Source of the DNA: Roseivirga sp. | Lineage (GTDB): Bacteria; Bacteroidota; Bacteroidia; Cytophagales; Cyclobacteriaceae | Direction of reading: 5' to 3' | Assembly (NCBI GenBank): GCA_029262895.1 | Contig: JAJCYM010000070.1 | Location: forward strand, 1 to 64,000 | DNA: 64,000 nt | Part shown: piece by piece, positions 26,375 to 35,434 of the stretch | Layout of the letters: each line of letters begins with the position of its first letter | Position numbering within the stretch: the first letter of the stretch is position 1 | Position numbers and translations under genes: made by a program | Notes under the pieces: model-generated | What the model was told of the DNA's origin: nothing | Seen by the model: the letters and a program-made list of their open reading frames with translations, nothing else | The model's database searches: none

Positions 26375-29300
26375 CTATTCTACCTTCACAGGTAAAGCAT
26401 CTTTGGGAGAGACACCAAATTTTTCCTGAAAACACTTTGAGAAATAGGGGGGACTGCTGAATCCGACAGCATAGGCCACCTCGGTCACATTGCCGGCACC
26501 ATTTTCAAGAAGTTGCCTGGCTGTTTTTAGTCGGATTGAACGAACAAAGCCCGTGGTAGACTGATTAGTTAGGGCCTTAAGTTTACGGTGCAATTGTGTT
26601 CTGCTCATGCCCATCTCCTGACAAAAAGCCTCAACATCAAAATCGGGATCGTCAAGGAATTTTTCAACTACGTCTTTCGCTTTGCTTAAATAAACGTGCT
26701 CCTTGCTCTCAATAAGTGTGGAATCTTCAGAATCACTTTCCGTTCCAAGGCGTTGGTATTTTTCCTGGAGCAATTTTCTGGTCTCTAGTAACTTTCTGAT
26801 CCTGAGCAGCAATTCATCACGATTGAAAGGTTTGGTCAAATAAGCATCGGCACCTTCTTCCAGACCTTGCAAGCGACTCTCTGTAGTTGATTTTGCAGTT
26901 AGCATAATCACAGGAATATGACTGGTAAGCTCATTTCCTTTAACATGTTGGCAGAATTCATAACCATCCATTTCAGGCATCATCACATCGGTGATGATCA
27001 GGTCTGGAATATGATTTCGTGCCTGATCGAGTCCGGTTTGGCCGTTGGTTGCTTCAATAACTGTGTAAAGTGGATGGAGTTGACTTTTGACAAAATCCCG
27101 CAATTCGGCATGGTCTTCAACCAAAAGAACCAGGTCCCGATTGTCTCCTTCTATAGGCTCGTAGTTATCTGGTTCAGTGGAATCATAGACAATTTCTTCG
27201 GGAGAACTGTTCGTGACCCCATCAAGAGATACTCGTTTAGGTTCCGATTTCTCAAGAAGTTGAAAGGGTAGGTGAAGGATAAACTTGCTACCTTCTTTTT
27301 CCTTACTCTTGACTTGAATAGTGCCTCCCATCAACTGAGCCAACTCTTTTGACAAGGCAAGTCCGATACCCGTACCCGCAGTATGGCGTTCTTGTGTACT
27401 TTTAGCCTGATAGAAGCGATCAAAGATATTTGGTAAATCTTCTTCCGAAATTCCCGGGCCGGTATCCGTAACCATCACACTCACCCATGGATCGGGTTCC
27501 TCAAGAACGGCAGAAGTCTTGACTAGTACAGTACCGCCCCTTTGGGTAAATTTCAGGGCATTGGACAAAAGATTGCGTATGATCTTTTCGAGTTTTTCGG
27601 AATCAAAGTCGGAATCCGGAACGGATGAGGCAGAGTCAAAAGACAATTGAATTTGACGATGTTGAGCCAGTTGGTTAAAACTCAGGGTAATATCCTGGAT
27701 GAATGAATTGATATTACCACGGCTCAATTCTAAGGGCATGCGCTCGTTTTCCAACTTGCTGATGTCAAGCAATTGATTAATCAAACCGAGTAGATGTTTT
27801 GATTGTCGTTGAATCGACTCTAATGAAGCGCGGGTTTTGTCTTCAGCATTTTGGCGCAGTAATTCTTCGACCGGCCCCAAAATCAGGGTGAGTGGCGTTC
27901 TGAACTCGTGCGTAATATTGGAGAAAAATCGATTTTTGGCATCTTCCAAGGCTCTTAGACTTTCAGCCGTTTGTTGTTCAAGAAGCAGTTGGTTTCTGAG
28001 CCGAACTCTGCGCATCTGAATAACAATGATAACAGCAACGATAGCTATGATAAGGAGCAAGTAAATACCATATGCCCACCATGTTTGCCACCAGGGAGGA
28101 GTGATAATTATCTTTACAGAAGCGCCTTGCTCATTCCAAAGACCATCGTTGTTGGTGCCTTTTACCGTGAAGGTGTAGGTCCCTGGATCGAGATTAGTAA
28201 AGTTGGCCAATCGGCTATTCTCTGCCTGAATCCACTGATCACTGAGTCCCTTCATTTGATAAGCGTATTGGTTTTTGCCCGGGTTGACGTAGTCCAGCGC
28301 GGCATAAACAAAGCTGATCATGTTTTGCTCATGGCTCAAATGGATTTCGGTGGTGGCATTGATCGATTTTGTAAGGACTGACGCAGAATCCAGATGAGAA
28401 ATAGGTTGATTGCCAATCCTAAATTCGGTGATAGCGATTGTAGGTATCTGTGGGTTGTCCACGATCTCTTCCGGGTAAAAGGCATTGATGCCATTAACTC
28501 CTGCGAAAAACAACTCTCCATTTGCACTTTTGAAATAGGCCATGCGATTGAACTCGTTGTTTTGCAGTCCGTCTGCCTTGTCAAAAATCCTGATGGCCCT
28601 TGTTTGAGTATTGAAACGAACCAACCCTCTATTGGTACTCATCCATAGGTTACCATTGTCATCAGATAAAATCCCATAGATTGTATTATCAGGAAGCCCA
28701 TGTTCGGTTGTAAAGCGCTCGCTTTCACCTGTGACTTTGTTCATTAAATTAAGTCCTCCTCCCTCTGTCCCAACCCATAAGAACTTGCTCGGATTGGTTG
28801 GATCATCTAAAACGGAGAGTATCCGGTCTCCACTAAGACTTTTTGGGTTTTGAGGATCGTTTCGAAAGGTCTCAATCTTCTCATCGGCTTCATTGAACTT
28901 GATTAAACCTTGTTGAGTACCCATCCATAAATGGCCGTTGGCGCCATGCTTCAGAATGAAATTGAAAGTTCCTACCGGGTTGGCAGCAACATTAGGATCA
29001 TAGGAGAAACTCCTAAAACTGGAATTGTTTGGGTCAAACCGGTGAAGGGTACCTTGACTTCCCCACCATAAGATGCCTGTGATGTCAGCATAGATTGGAC
29101 CGTTCGGTGTGGCTGCTTTCTCATAATTAAAAAATCGCTCTTGATTAGTTTCCAAATTGTAACCCCAGAGTTGACCTTTTTCTGGCATGGCCCAAAATAC
29201 TCCGCTACGGTCAACAGTGGCATACCTGAAACCATCAAGCCTCTTGGCTATTAGGTCAGGTTTGTTCCGTTCTCCGGTTTTTCGGTCTACGATTTTATTA

Positions 29301-30475
29301 TCTGCCCAAAGTCTGCCTTTATGGTCTTCATGCACGTGATTGATATAAGCTTGCGGCTGGTCGGTGAACATGCCTAGTAAGGGGCTGAATTGATTTACGC
29401 TTGGCGAAAACTTATATAATCCTCTGGAGGTTCTGCCCATCCAAACCACATTGGACTGGTCGACCAAAACCGCGTTGATAGCTTTTACTGATGCTTCGGG
29501 TATGGCATTAAGTGTGGAAACACTGTCTTTGTCAACCACGTATAGTCCACGACCCCAGCGATCCACAAACCAAAACCTTCCTTGTCTGTCAAGACTCAGC
29601 TGTTCCACCCAAACCTGTTTGGGATGATGAGATGTAGGAGGCCTACCTCCCCATTCGTGAGTTTTTGTGTTAAAGGTTTGTATAGTGCCTGCACGCCCAA
29701 GCCACAATAGATCGCCTTCCTCGAAAATGGAGAACACACCCGAATGCGGCATTTCCTGGTCAGCCAAATAATCGTTATGTAAAGTAAATTCCAGTTTCAG
29801 CGTATTGAGATTCGTTGAGTAAAGTCCCAGCGTAGTGCCTACCCACATACGGTTCTGTTGATCAATATGAATGTCAAAGACATCGTTATGCTGTGGAAAC
29901 GAATCGGGGTCTAATTGATAGGGTGTTAGGCTGAACTTTGTTTGTTCATCTTCTTGGAGTTTACTGGAATCCCATTCGAGTTTGAACAGGCCGTAGGATG
30001 AGATCGGTGTTTGACCTCCAATCCACATATTGCCGCTGGCATCTTTAAGGAATTGCCAGACATGTAAATCTGCTAGTTCACTATAAGCGGAATCTGTGGC
30101 TTCTATTTTGTAGATCCGTTCGGTCTGGCGATCGAGCACGTTAATGCCTTGTCCCCAGGTGCCGATCCAGATTAACCCTTCACTATCTTCATAAAGGGCT
30201 GAAATATTGTTTCCAGAAAGAGAATTGGACTTGCCAGGTTGATGTTGGTATACCTTAAAATCATAACCATCATAACGATTTAATCCCCCAAGGGTACCAA
30301 ACCACATAAATCCCTCACTGTCCTGTAATATGCAAGAAATATAGCCCTGGGACAGGCCATCATCGATGGTGACTTCTTCGAGTTGAGAAGAGCTTGGAAT
30401 TTGAGCTTGCAGCAAGGAGGGTACTAGCAATAATGCTATCCAGATGAGGATATATCTACTTCTGCATGGTTTCAT
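26375..30475 (-). CDS. Hybrid two-component system sensor kinase/response regulator/AraC regulator
   Basis: A 1366-residue one-protein signalling system. Order: signal peptide (1-24); periplasmic two-component-regulator propeller repeats (about 30-690, many W-x-G-T motifs); Y_Y_Y domain (about 710-795); one transmembrane helix (about 800-820); HisKA with phospho-acceptor His near 857 (SNITHEFRTPLTLILGP); HATPase; receiver domain with Asp near 1163 (IITDVMMPEMDG); C-terminal AraC helix-turn-helix (AYAVGFSSPPYFSKCFQEKFG). In Bacteroidetes such proteins usually sense carbohydrate fragments. No glycan locus is adjacent here; the nearest target is the cupin operon downstream. Confidence 0.93.
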   Translation of the reverse strand: MKPCRSRYILIWIALLLVPSLLQAQIPSSSQLEEVTIDDGLSQGYISCILQDSEGFMWFGTLGGLNRYDGYDFKVYQHQPGKSNSLSGNNISALYEDSEGLIWIGTWGQGINVLDRQTERIYKIEATDSAYSELADLHVWQFLKDASGNMWIGGQTPISSYGLFKLEWDSSKLQEDEQTKFSLTPYQLDPDSFPQHNDVFDIHIDQQNRMWVGTTLGLYSTNLNTLKLEFTLHNDYLADQEMPHSGVFSIFEEGDLLWLGRAGTIQTFNTKTHEWGGRPPTSHHPKQVWVEQLSLDRQGRFWFVDRWGRGLYVVDKDSVSTLNAIPEASVKAINAVLVDQSNVVWMGRTSRGLYKFSPSVNQFSPLLGMFTDQPQAYINHVHEDHKGRLWADNKIVDRKTGERNKPDLIAKRLDGFRYATVDRSGVFWAMPEKGQLWGYNLETNQERFFNYEKAATPNGPIYADITGILWWGSQGTLHRFDPNNSSFRSFSYDPNVAANPVGTFNFILKHGANGHLWMGTQQGLIKFNEADEKIETFRNDPQNPKSLSGDRILSVLDDPTNPSKFLWVGTEGGGLNLMNKVTGESERFTTEHGLPDNTIYGILSDDNGNLWMSTNRGLVRFNTQTRAIRIFDKADGLQNNEFNRMAYFKSANGELFFAGVNGINAFYPEEIVDNPQIPTIAITEFRIGNQPISHLDSASVLTKSINATTEIHLSHEQNMISFVYAALDYVNPGKNQYAYQMKGLSDQWIQAENSRLANFTNLDPGTYTFTVKGTNNDGLWNEQGASVKIIITPPWWQTWWAYGIYLLLIIAIVAVIIVIQMRRVRLRNQLLLEQQTAESLRALEDAKNRFFSNITHEFRTPLTLILGPVEELLRQNAEDKTRASLESIQRQSKHLLGLINQLLDISKLENERMPLELSRGNINSFIQDITLSFNQLAQHRQIQLSFDSASSVPDSDFDSEKLEKIIRNLLSNALKFTQRGGTVLVKTSAVLEEPDPWVSVMVTDTGPGISEEDLPNIFDRFYQAKSTQERHTAGTGIGLALSKELAQLMGGTIQVKSKEKEGSKFILHLPFQLLEKSEPKRVSLDGVTNSSPEEIVYDSTEPDNYEPIEGDNRDLVLLVEDHAELRDFVKSQLHPLYTVIEATNGQTGLDQARNHIPDLIITDVMMPEMDGYEFCQHVKGNELTSHIPVIMLTAKSTTESRLQGLEEGADAYLTKPFNRDELLLRIRKLLETRKLLQEKYQRLGTESDSEDSTLIESKEHVYLSKAKDVVEKFLDDPDFDVEAFCQEMGMSRTQLHRKLKALTNQSTTGFVRSIRLKTARQLLENGAGNVTEVAYAVGFSSPPYFSKCFQEKFGVSPKDALPVKVE

Positions 30476-30584
30476 AACAGGTCGAGGTATCGGAAAATGA
30501 CTGATTCACAGCTGTCCTCCTTAAGTAAGTTACAAATAATGGGGGTCTCTAGAAATAGCCGGTCTTTAAGCCGACAAAATGAAA

Positions 30585-30611
30585 GGGCGGTCTCGATAGT
30601 TGAAACCGCCC
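30585..30611 (-). terminator. Terminator of the rtcB operon
   Basis: GGGCGGT (30585-30591) pairs with ACCGCCC (30605-30611), followed on the minus strand by TTTCATTTTG. It lies 15 nt beyond the rtcB stop. Confidence 0.75.
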
Positions 30612-30626
30612 TGACTTAATCTAAGT

Positions 30627-32060
30627 TTATTCACCATTTTCAAAACCTCCTCTGGTTTTAGGTCCTCCAGCCATCCTGACAATTTTAGGATGGAAGCTTC
30701 CAAGAACATCTACCAGATCAGTCTGGTGACCCATCACTTTGTGAATGTCTTTATAGACCTGAGGTGCCTCATCCAAACCAGACCCCAGTAAAGTGATGCC
30801 AGCTTTTTTAATGTGCTTCGTCACTTCCTTTTTCGATAAGGTTTGCTTCGCTTTGGTTCTGGACATCAGTCTTCCGGCTCCATGAGAAGCTGAATTGATG
30901 GATTCATCCTGCCCTTTTCCCTGAACAATAAATCCAGGGGAGGTCATTGATCCGGGAATAATACCCAGGACACCTTGGCCAGCCGGAGTGGCACCTTTTC
31001 TATGGACAATAATCTCATTTCCATCCGCATCTTGCTCTTTCCAGGCAAAGTTGTGATGGTTTTCGATCATTGCCAGTGGATTTTCACCTAGGGCATTTGC
31101 CAATCGTTCATGAATCTGGTGGTGACATGCCGAGGCATAATCACCCGCAAGGTTCATGGCCAGCCAATACTCCTGACCGGCCTCTGATGCAAGATCGAGC
31201 CATGCAAGATGTTTGGCTTCTCCCGGTAACTTGCACATATCCATGGCCAACTTGGTGTAATGTCTCGCGATATTAGCACCAAGCCCCCTAGATCCCGAGT
31301 GGGAGAGTACCGATAAGTATTTGCCAACAGGCAGTCCTGTATTGCCTTCTTCATCAGTGATTTCCGTGATTCCGAATTCCACAAAATGATTTCCACCTCC
31401 TGAAGACCCTATTTGACTCCAAGCCCTGTCTTTCAATGATTTCACAATATTGATCTCATTGAACAATGGGCTATCAAGCACCTCATGATCCTTCGGACGT
31501 ACGAACGCATTCTGACCGAACTTTGTATTGTTCAAAAGCATATCGGTCAACGTCTCGGTGCTTTGATGAACAAAAGCCGGAGGAATGTCATAAATGGTCA
31601 TGCACATTCTACAGCCAATGTCTACCCCAACACCATAGGGTATTACCGCATTCTCGGTAGCCAAAACTCCACCTATAGGTAATCCATACCCCTGGTGAGC
31701 ATCGGGCATCAATGCGCCTGCTTTTGCTACTGGAAGTTTCATTGCCACTTCCATCTGGTTGATAGCACCAGGTTCAATGCCTTCTCCTCCATAAATGGCA
31801 TAGGGCACCTTTCGATGATTGAGTTCCAGCGTTTTGTTATGATCCTTTTTAATGATCAAACTCATCGCCACAGCACCAAGCGTTTCATGCTTGACATAAA
31901 ACGCAGGATTTTCAACCACTCGTTTAAGTAGCGCTTTCTTATGTAATATGGACTTTCCTTTGAAATGCTGTTCCATTGCCCGAATCGCTTCGCCAACGGC
32001 TCTTCCTTCGGGGAATCCCAGCTTTCTCAAATCCTTTCCTGTCAACTTTTTCGTTGCCAT
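30627..32060 (-). CDS. rtcB: RtcB family RNA-splicing ligase
   Basis: A 477-residue GTP- and Mn2+-dependent RNA ligase that joins 2',3'-cyclic-phosphate (or 3'-phosphate) and 5'-hydroxyl ends. Visible motifs: VDIGCRM with metal-binding C150; GGGNHFVEFG; HSGSRGLG; and the guanylylated histidine H393 in ASHGAGRLMSR. All key residues are present, so it should be active. It is the last gene of a five-gene minus-strand operon headed by a slipin and preceded by a tRNA array. No rtcA or RtcR-type sigma54 regulator is seen. The context suggests repair of cleaved tRNA. Confidence 0.95.
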   Translation of the reverse strand: MATKKLTGKDLRKLGFPEGRAVGEAIRAMEQHFKGKSILHKKALLKRVVENPAFYVKHETLGAVAMSLIIKKDHNKTLELNHRKVPYAIYGGEGIEPGAINQMEVAMKLPVAKAGALMPDAHQGYGLPIGGVLATENAVIPYGVGVDIGCRMCMTIYDIPPAFVHQSTETLTDMLLNNTKFGQNAFVRPKDHEVLDSPLFNEINIVKSLKDRAWSQIGSSGGGNHFVEFGITEITDEEGNTGLPVGKYLSVLSHSGSRGLGANIARHYTKLAMDMCKLPGEAKHLAWLDLASEAGQEYWLAMNLAGDYASACHHQIHERLANALGENPLAMIENHHNFAWKEQDADGNEIIVHRKGATPAGQGVLGIIPGSMTSPGFIVQGKGQDESINSASHGAGRLMSRTKAKQTLSKKEVTKHIKKAGITLLGSGLDEAPQVYKDIHKVMGHQTDLVDVLGSFHPKIVRMAGGPKTRGGFENGE

Positions 32061-32085
32061 GATTTCTAAATATCAATAATTAAAA

Positions 32086-32313
32086 TTAGGTAGCACGCAC
32101 AAAAGTGCCATCGTCAAGTGCTTTCCTGATATACCTCATCATAATGATGGCCTTGTCCTTATTCAAGAATGTAGCATCACCAATATCAGTGGTGGGTACC
32201 GGAAAGCTATAATCGCCCTCTGCGACTGAAACATTATAGTACAGATGTCCTGCACGATAATGTGAAAATTGTACTTGATTATTTTTTACGATGTCTTTTA
32301 ATGTCAAATTCAT
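32086..32313 (-). CDS. Small protein of the rtcB operon, unknown
   Basis: A 75-residue protein (MNLTLKDIVKNNQVQFSHYR... KAIIMMRYIRKALDDGTFV) with no recognised family. It has beta-rich N-terminal and helical C-terminal parts and no membrane segment. It lies 25 bp upstream of rtcB and 66 bp after the TPR gene, so it is co-transcribed. It may be an accessory factor for the ligase; that is inference from position only. Confidence 0.75.
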   Translation of the reverse strand: MNLTLKDIVKNNQVQFSHYRAGHLYYNVSVAEGDYSFPVPTTDIGDATFLNKDKAIIMMRYIRKALDDGTFVRAT

Positions 32314-32379
32314 ATTTGAAAAGGCCTTCCTGACTTTAAGGGGTAGGAAGGGCTTAATGCTCCCCGCTGTAAAAAGGCA

Positions 32380-32907
32380 CTACTGCTTTTTGGAAGTAGA
32401 TTTCTTTTTATTCAGCTTTCTCAACTTGTATTTAATTCTCTTGATGTGATCCTTGAGCTCATCGGTCTCATAATTATTTTGAGATTCCATAAGTGCTTTT
32501 TTGAACAACCGGATGGCCTTTTTATACGTCTTTTCTCTTTCCGCAACTCTGCCAAGATTTCCGAAGACAAAGGCCTTGTTTAATTCTTCTACTTGTTGAG
32601 CCTTGCTCATCCAATAGAAGATACCCTTGTCTTTTTTATGCTCTCGATAAAGCTGTATCAGGTATTCATATGCTTCCTTATACTTAGGATCAAAGCGTAT
32701 TGCCAGCTGGTAATGTCGCTCTGCCCTTTCCAGGTTGTTCATATGACAATGGTATAGCTCACCCATTTTTGCATGCAGCTTTGCATATCCGGGTTCTTGG
32801 GCCAGTCCACTATCTAGTAGCCTTCTGGCTTCTTGATAATGGCCATCATCCATGGCTTCCTCTGCCAACAGGATCACATTTTCGATATATGCTTCGTAAA
32901 TGTCCAT
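32380..32907 (-). CDS. TPR protein of the rtcB operon
   Basis: The start is taken at MDIYEAYIENVILLAEEAMDD; the frame extends 13 codons further but without coding character. The 175-residue product has three to four TPR units (YQEARRLLDSGLAQEPGYAKL; NLERAERHYQLAIRFDPKY; KTYKKAIRLFKKALMES, each in part) and a lysine-rich tail, which might contact RNA. It is probably a scaffold within the RNA-repair complex. Confidence 0.75.
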   Translation of the reverse strand: MDIYEAYIENVILLAEEAMDDGHYQEARRLLDSGLAQEPGYAKLHAKMGELYHCHMNNLERAERHYQLAIRFDPKYKEAYEYLIQLYREHKKDKGIFYWMSKAQQVEELNKAFVFGNLGRVAEREKTYKKAIRLFKKALMESQNNYETDELKDHIKRIKYKLRKLNKKKSTSKKQ

Positions 32908-32957
32908 TGTTTTAAAATTTAGAGTGACCGAAACCCCAAATCTCAAGACTCGGACAC

Positions 32958-33470
32958 TCAGTTTTTATTCCACTTTTTCTTCACTTTCATAAGTTGTCCA
33001 CTTTTAGGATGTACATAGAATCGTGGATAGTAATAAGAGATTAACTCTTGCCGCTGTCCCCAACGTCCATGTCCGATTATCTTTCCGCTTTCAATGGTGA
33101 CTGTGGTTTCCACAAAATCATCCAAATGATCGAAAAGATGTTGACCCAATAGCGTCTTCTTATCCATCTTTTGACAGAGCTCGGCATAAACTTTATTCCA
33201 GAATTTACCCTGGTGCTTTTCCAAGAAGCGAATCAAGGGCTTGAGATTGTCAGTCTGCATTTTGGTACCTCCGCTTCTGATTTTTATAGACTCTTTGTTC
33301 ATGGCACCTTCAAAATCCTTTTCCTTCAGATTCTTGTCATAGCCCTTCCTTTTATTGCCGGTCCAATAACCACCATTGCGGTAACACTCAATCAATTCCT
33401 CTCCCATGCGCTTATCTCTTCGCTTTTGTCGCTTGCGTAAAGACGGCTTTAGTGTATCAGAATTTTCCAT
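32958..33470 (-). CDS. Basic protein of the rtcB operon, unknown
   Basis: A 170-residue strongly basic protein (LRKRQKRRDKRMGEELIECYRNGGYW at the N-terminus, in part; VKKKWNKN at the end). The middle part KFWNKVYAELCQKMDKKTLLGQHLFDHLDDFV looks helical, then a tryptophan/tyrosine-rich end (GHGRWGQRQELISYYYPRFYVHP). Charge and context favour RNA or ribonucleoprotein binding. I do not recognise the family. It is preceded by a 10-bp-stem hairpin at 33486-33509. Confidence 0.7.
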   Translation of the reverse strand: MENSDTLKPSLRKRQKRRDKRMGEELIECYRNGGYWTGNKRKGYDKNLKEKDFEGAMNKESIKIRSGGTKMQTDNLKPLIRFLEKHQGKFWNKVYAELCQKMDKKTLLGQHLFDHLDDFVETTVTIESGKIIGHGRWGQRQELISYYYPRFYVHPKSGQLMKVKKKWNKN

Positions 33471-33485
33471 TTGTTTCTATTTAAT

Positions 33486-33509
33486 GGTCATGGGCCAGAG
33501 CCCATGACC
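33486..33509 (-). other. Perfect intercistronic hairpin
   Basis: GGTCATGGGC-CAGA-GCCCATGACC is a perfect 10-bp stem with a 4-nt loop between the slipin stop and the next gene. It lacks a U-tract, so mRNA processing or partial attenuation is more likely than termination. Confidence 0.6.
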
Positions 33510-33511
33510 GG

Positions 33512-34612
33512 TTACTTAAATCCGGAGAACACCTCCTTCAATTGTTCCAATACCTGGTTACCACCTGATAGAGAAATAGTGTTGATCTTATCCGCAATCT
33601 TCTCCACATATTCCATCTCCTTGAGCTTGAACAACATCTCGTTATCCTCCATCAATTTTGCGGTGTTCAACAAGCTTCTTGTAGAAGCTGTTTCCTCCCT
33701 TCGGGTGATTACATTGGCTTGAGCCTGCTTTTGAGCTACCAATACCTGGTTCATGATGTCTTTAACTTCACCGGGCAGAATGATGTCCTTGACGCCACAA
33801 TCCCTGATCTCAATTCCCAGATTATCAGCTTTGCTCTTAAGTTCTGCTTTCACGTAATCCGCAATCGCAGCTTTTTGCTCAAGCAATTCATCCAAGCTGT
33901 ATTTACCGATGAATTCCCTCAATGCCAGTTGCATTAGTACGTACAGTTGCCTTTCGAAGTCCTTATTCTCGACCAGGGCTTTGACAATGTCAATCACCTT
34001 GTATTGGCCGTAGAAGTTGATCCTTAGAGCAGCTTTGTCGTTGGTCAGAATTTCCTGACCAGAAACTTCCAACTGTACTTGCCTCATGTCTACTTTCAAG
34101 AGATTCAAAACCACTTCATTTTTCCAGAAGTAGTATTCTCCTGAATTCAGCATTCTATTGAATTCACCGTTTACAAAGAGTACTGCTTTTTCATAGGTTT
34201 CCACTTTGCAAACCCTGACGTAAGGCACTAGTTCTCTTCGTTTTCTAACTACCAGATCAACATCCTCTGTGATTTCAATCTTGCTCAAATCCGCTTTCAC
34301 AAATTTGTAATCGATTAAATCCTTCCAGAAGGCATAGCGACCTGGTGACAAGACCTTACTAAAATTGCCATTCTCATATTGCATGACTATTTCATTGTCT
34401 TGTACCTCTACCACTTCGAGCAAATCGGCTAGCTTATGATCTTTCAAAAGCATATTCAATTCTCTTGATGGGTAGAATTCCTTGGTCTGGTCGTATTCGA
34501 TTACTTCATCGAAAAGAGATACCCAGTAAGTACCTGCGGTAATCACAGTTTTGTAATCACCTTTCCTGAAAACCAAACCCACTTTTCCTTCGTTGATTCG
34601 TATCCTTTTCAT
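33512..34612 (-). CDS. Slipin family (SPFH/band 7) protein
   Basis: The start is taken at MKRIRINEGKVGLVFRKGDY; 15 upstream codons are also open. The 366-residue product is an SPFH/band-7 protein of the slipin type found beside RtcB: N-terminal YKTVITAGTYWVSLFDEV-like repeats, then the SPFH core (LTNDKAALRINFYGQYKVIDIV) and a coiled coil (LKSKADNLGIEIRDCGVKDIILP; TRREETASTRSLLNTAKLM, in part). There is no clear N-terminal membrane helix, unlike classic slipins, so it may form a soluble ring. It is the first protein gene of the RNA-repair operon. Confidence 0.85.
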   Translation of the reverse strand: MKRIRINEGKVGLVFRKGDYKTVITAGTYWVSLFDEVIEYDQTKEFYPSRELNMLLKDHKLADLLEVVEVQDNEIVMQYENGNFSKVLSPGRYAFWKDLIDYKFVKADLSKIEITEDVDLVVRKRRELVPYVRVCKVETYEKAVLFVNGEFNRMLNSGEYYFWKNEVVLNLLKVDMRQVQLEVSGQEILTNDKAALRINFYGQYKVIDIVKALVENKDFERQLYVLMQLALREFIGKYSLDELLEQKAAIADYVKAELKSKADNLGIEIRDCGVKDIILPGEVKDIMNQVLVAQKQAQANVITRREETASTRSLLNTAKLMEDNEMLFKLKEMEYVEKIADKINTISLSGGNQVLEQLKEVFSGFK

Positions 34613-34698
34613 TTTTCTAACATTTGTGAGCGACTTCGTTTTTAGTTTTGAAATCACATCGTATTCAACATTTATTTACCATTATTGGCCAAATAATT

Positions 34699-34912
34699 TC
34701 ATTTAAAAGGAAGGGGGTAGACAAACCATTTTTCCGAGACGGAACTCCCATTGAGCCCGATTAAAACCTTGAGTTCATCGTTGGAGAAGATGACCGACAA
34801 GATCCATAATGGGTCTTGAGAACCACCTTTCCTCGGGCAAAGTCAAAGACCGCTTCAGACGGTATCCTGATTGCTCAAGTCTTTTCAAAATGTTCCTGAT
34901 CTATTCGTCCAT
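34699..34912 (-). pseudogene. Remnant of a ~70-residue protein gene between tRNA array and slipin
   Basis: An ATG at 34910-34912 opens MDE, then a TAG, then IRNILKRLEQSGYRLKRSL. A shift of frame near 34840 leads to GGSQDPLWILSVIFSNDELK and LNGSSVSEKWFVYPLPFK, ending at TGA 34699-34701. Both segments look protein-like. One stop plus one frameshift suggests a decayed small gene. An alternative is structured leader RNA. Confidence 0.4.
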
Positions 34913-34969
34913 CAAATCAAGATTTGATTTTTGATTAGGTCAGGGGTTTGTCTAAACACCCCTTCCAGG

Positions 34970-35050
34970 TGTCGATCGTTTTTAGAGAAGTCGATCACTT
35001 CTTAACCTACATTAATAGTGTAGTGCTCTAGCCATCTGAGCTACATCAAC
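34970..35050 (-). ncRNA. Degenerate tRNA-like element (anticodon-like ATT)
   Basis: The D-arm is canonical (TAGCTCAGATGGCTAGAGC). The anticodon arm is perfect: CTACA-CTATTAA-TGTAG, giving ATT (Asn AAU). The T-arm stem AGAAG/CTTCT is kept, but its loop is TGATCGA instead of TTCGANN. Six acceptor pairs (GTTGAT/ATCGAC) can form only if about nine extra bases are looped out. It is probably not a working tRNA; it is the element nearest to the slipin gene. Confidence 0.45.
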
Positions 35051-35067
35051 CAGCCGATTCTACTCGG

Positions 35068-35139
35068 AGTTGAAGGCGGGAGTCGAACCCGCGTATCCAT
35101 AAAGAGCTTGTTACTCTTACCTAACTGAGTTACCCCTTT
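35068..35139 (-). ncRNA. Degenerate tRNA-like element (anticodon-like CTT)
   Basis: The D-arm TAACTCAGTTAGGTAAGAG and the T-arm GCGGG-TTCGACT-CCCGC are good. The anticodon stem does not pair properly around CTCTTTA, and the acceptor strands (AAAGGGG and CTTCAAC) do not match. A tRNA-like fold with broken acceptor and anticodon arms remains. Confidence 0.45.
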
Positions 35140-35230
35140 CGGGAGAAGGATTCGAACCTTCGTCTACAAGCGATGTGGGAATCATCATGAAGCAGCATAC
35201 CTAAATCCATGGGATTAAGGCACTATGGGG
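35137..35230 (-). ncRNA. Degenerate tRNA-like element, long form
   Basis: The T-arm GAAGG-TTCGAAT-CCTTC is perfect, and a D-like arm GCCT/AGGT is present. The anticodon region is unclear (CTTCATG with no stem, or TGATG-ATTCCCA-CATCG, which would read TCC), and the acceptor does not close. Just upstream, CATCAGGT-N5-ACCTGATG (35246-35266) is a perfect hairpin. A CGGGA there could pair with the 3' TCCCG, giving a ~140-nt element. Confidence 0.4.
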
Positions 35231-35274
35231 CTTTTCAGAAACCCTCATCAGGTCTTCTACCTGATGGTATCCCG

Positions 35275-35357
35275 TGTCCCAGGTAGGATTCGAACCTACA
35301 TTCCAAAGTGGAGGCAGTTTCTAAAACTGCTGTGTATCCCAATTCCACCACTAGGAC
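35275..35357 (-). tRNA. tRNA-Leu(TAG)
   Basis: An 83-nt class II tRNA. The acceptor GTCCTAG/CTGGGAC pairs fully (one G-T), followed by discriminator A. The Leu-type D-arm is GTG-GAATTGGGATA-CAC. The anticodon arm is GCAGT-TTTAGAA-ACTGC, anticodon TAG. There is a short variable arm, and the T-arm is GTAGG-TTCGAAT-CCTAC. CCA is not encoded. It looks functional. It lies 5 nt after tRNA-Asn. Confidence 0.8.
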
Positions 35358-35362
35358 ATATG

Positions 35363-35434
35363 CGGAAACAGCTGGATTCGAACCAACAACCTTCTCCTTA
35401 ACAAGGAGCCGCTCTACCATTGAGCTACATTTCC
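35363..35434 (-). tRNA. tRNA-Asn(GTT)
   Basis: A 72-nt cloverleaf: acceptor GGAAATG/TGTTTCC (two G-T pairs), D-arm GCTC-AATGGTA-GAGC, anticodon loop TTGTTAA (GTT) on a 4-bp stem, T-arm GTTGG-TTCGAAT-CCAGC, and discriminator G as expected for Asn. The sequence seems diverged from a typical Bacteroidetes housekeeping tRNA-Asn, and it lies in an array. Confidence 0.8.

Noticed and set aside
34612-34657. Upstream 15-codon extension of the slipin gene
   Set aside because: The family N-terminus begins at the later ATG; the extension lacks conservation features.
34970-35230. The degenerate tRNA-like elements as a Y RNA partner of Ro60
   Set aside because: No Ro60/TROVE gene is in the operon, and the elements resemble decayed separate tRNAs rather than one Y RNA.
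35235-35420. Minus-strand ORF of about 61 codons over the tRNA array
   Set aside because: Its reading frame is the translation of two tRNA genes (T-loop TTCGAAT gives SNP-type residues); no coding signal.
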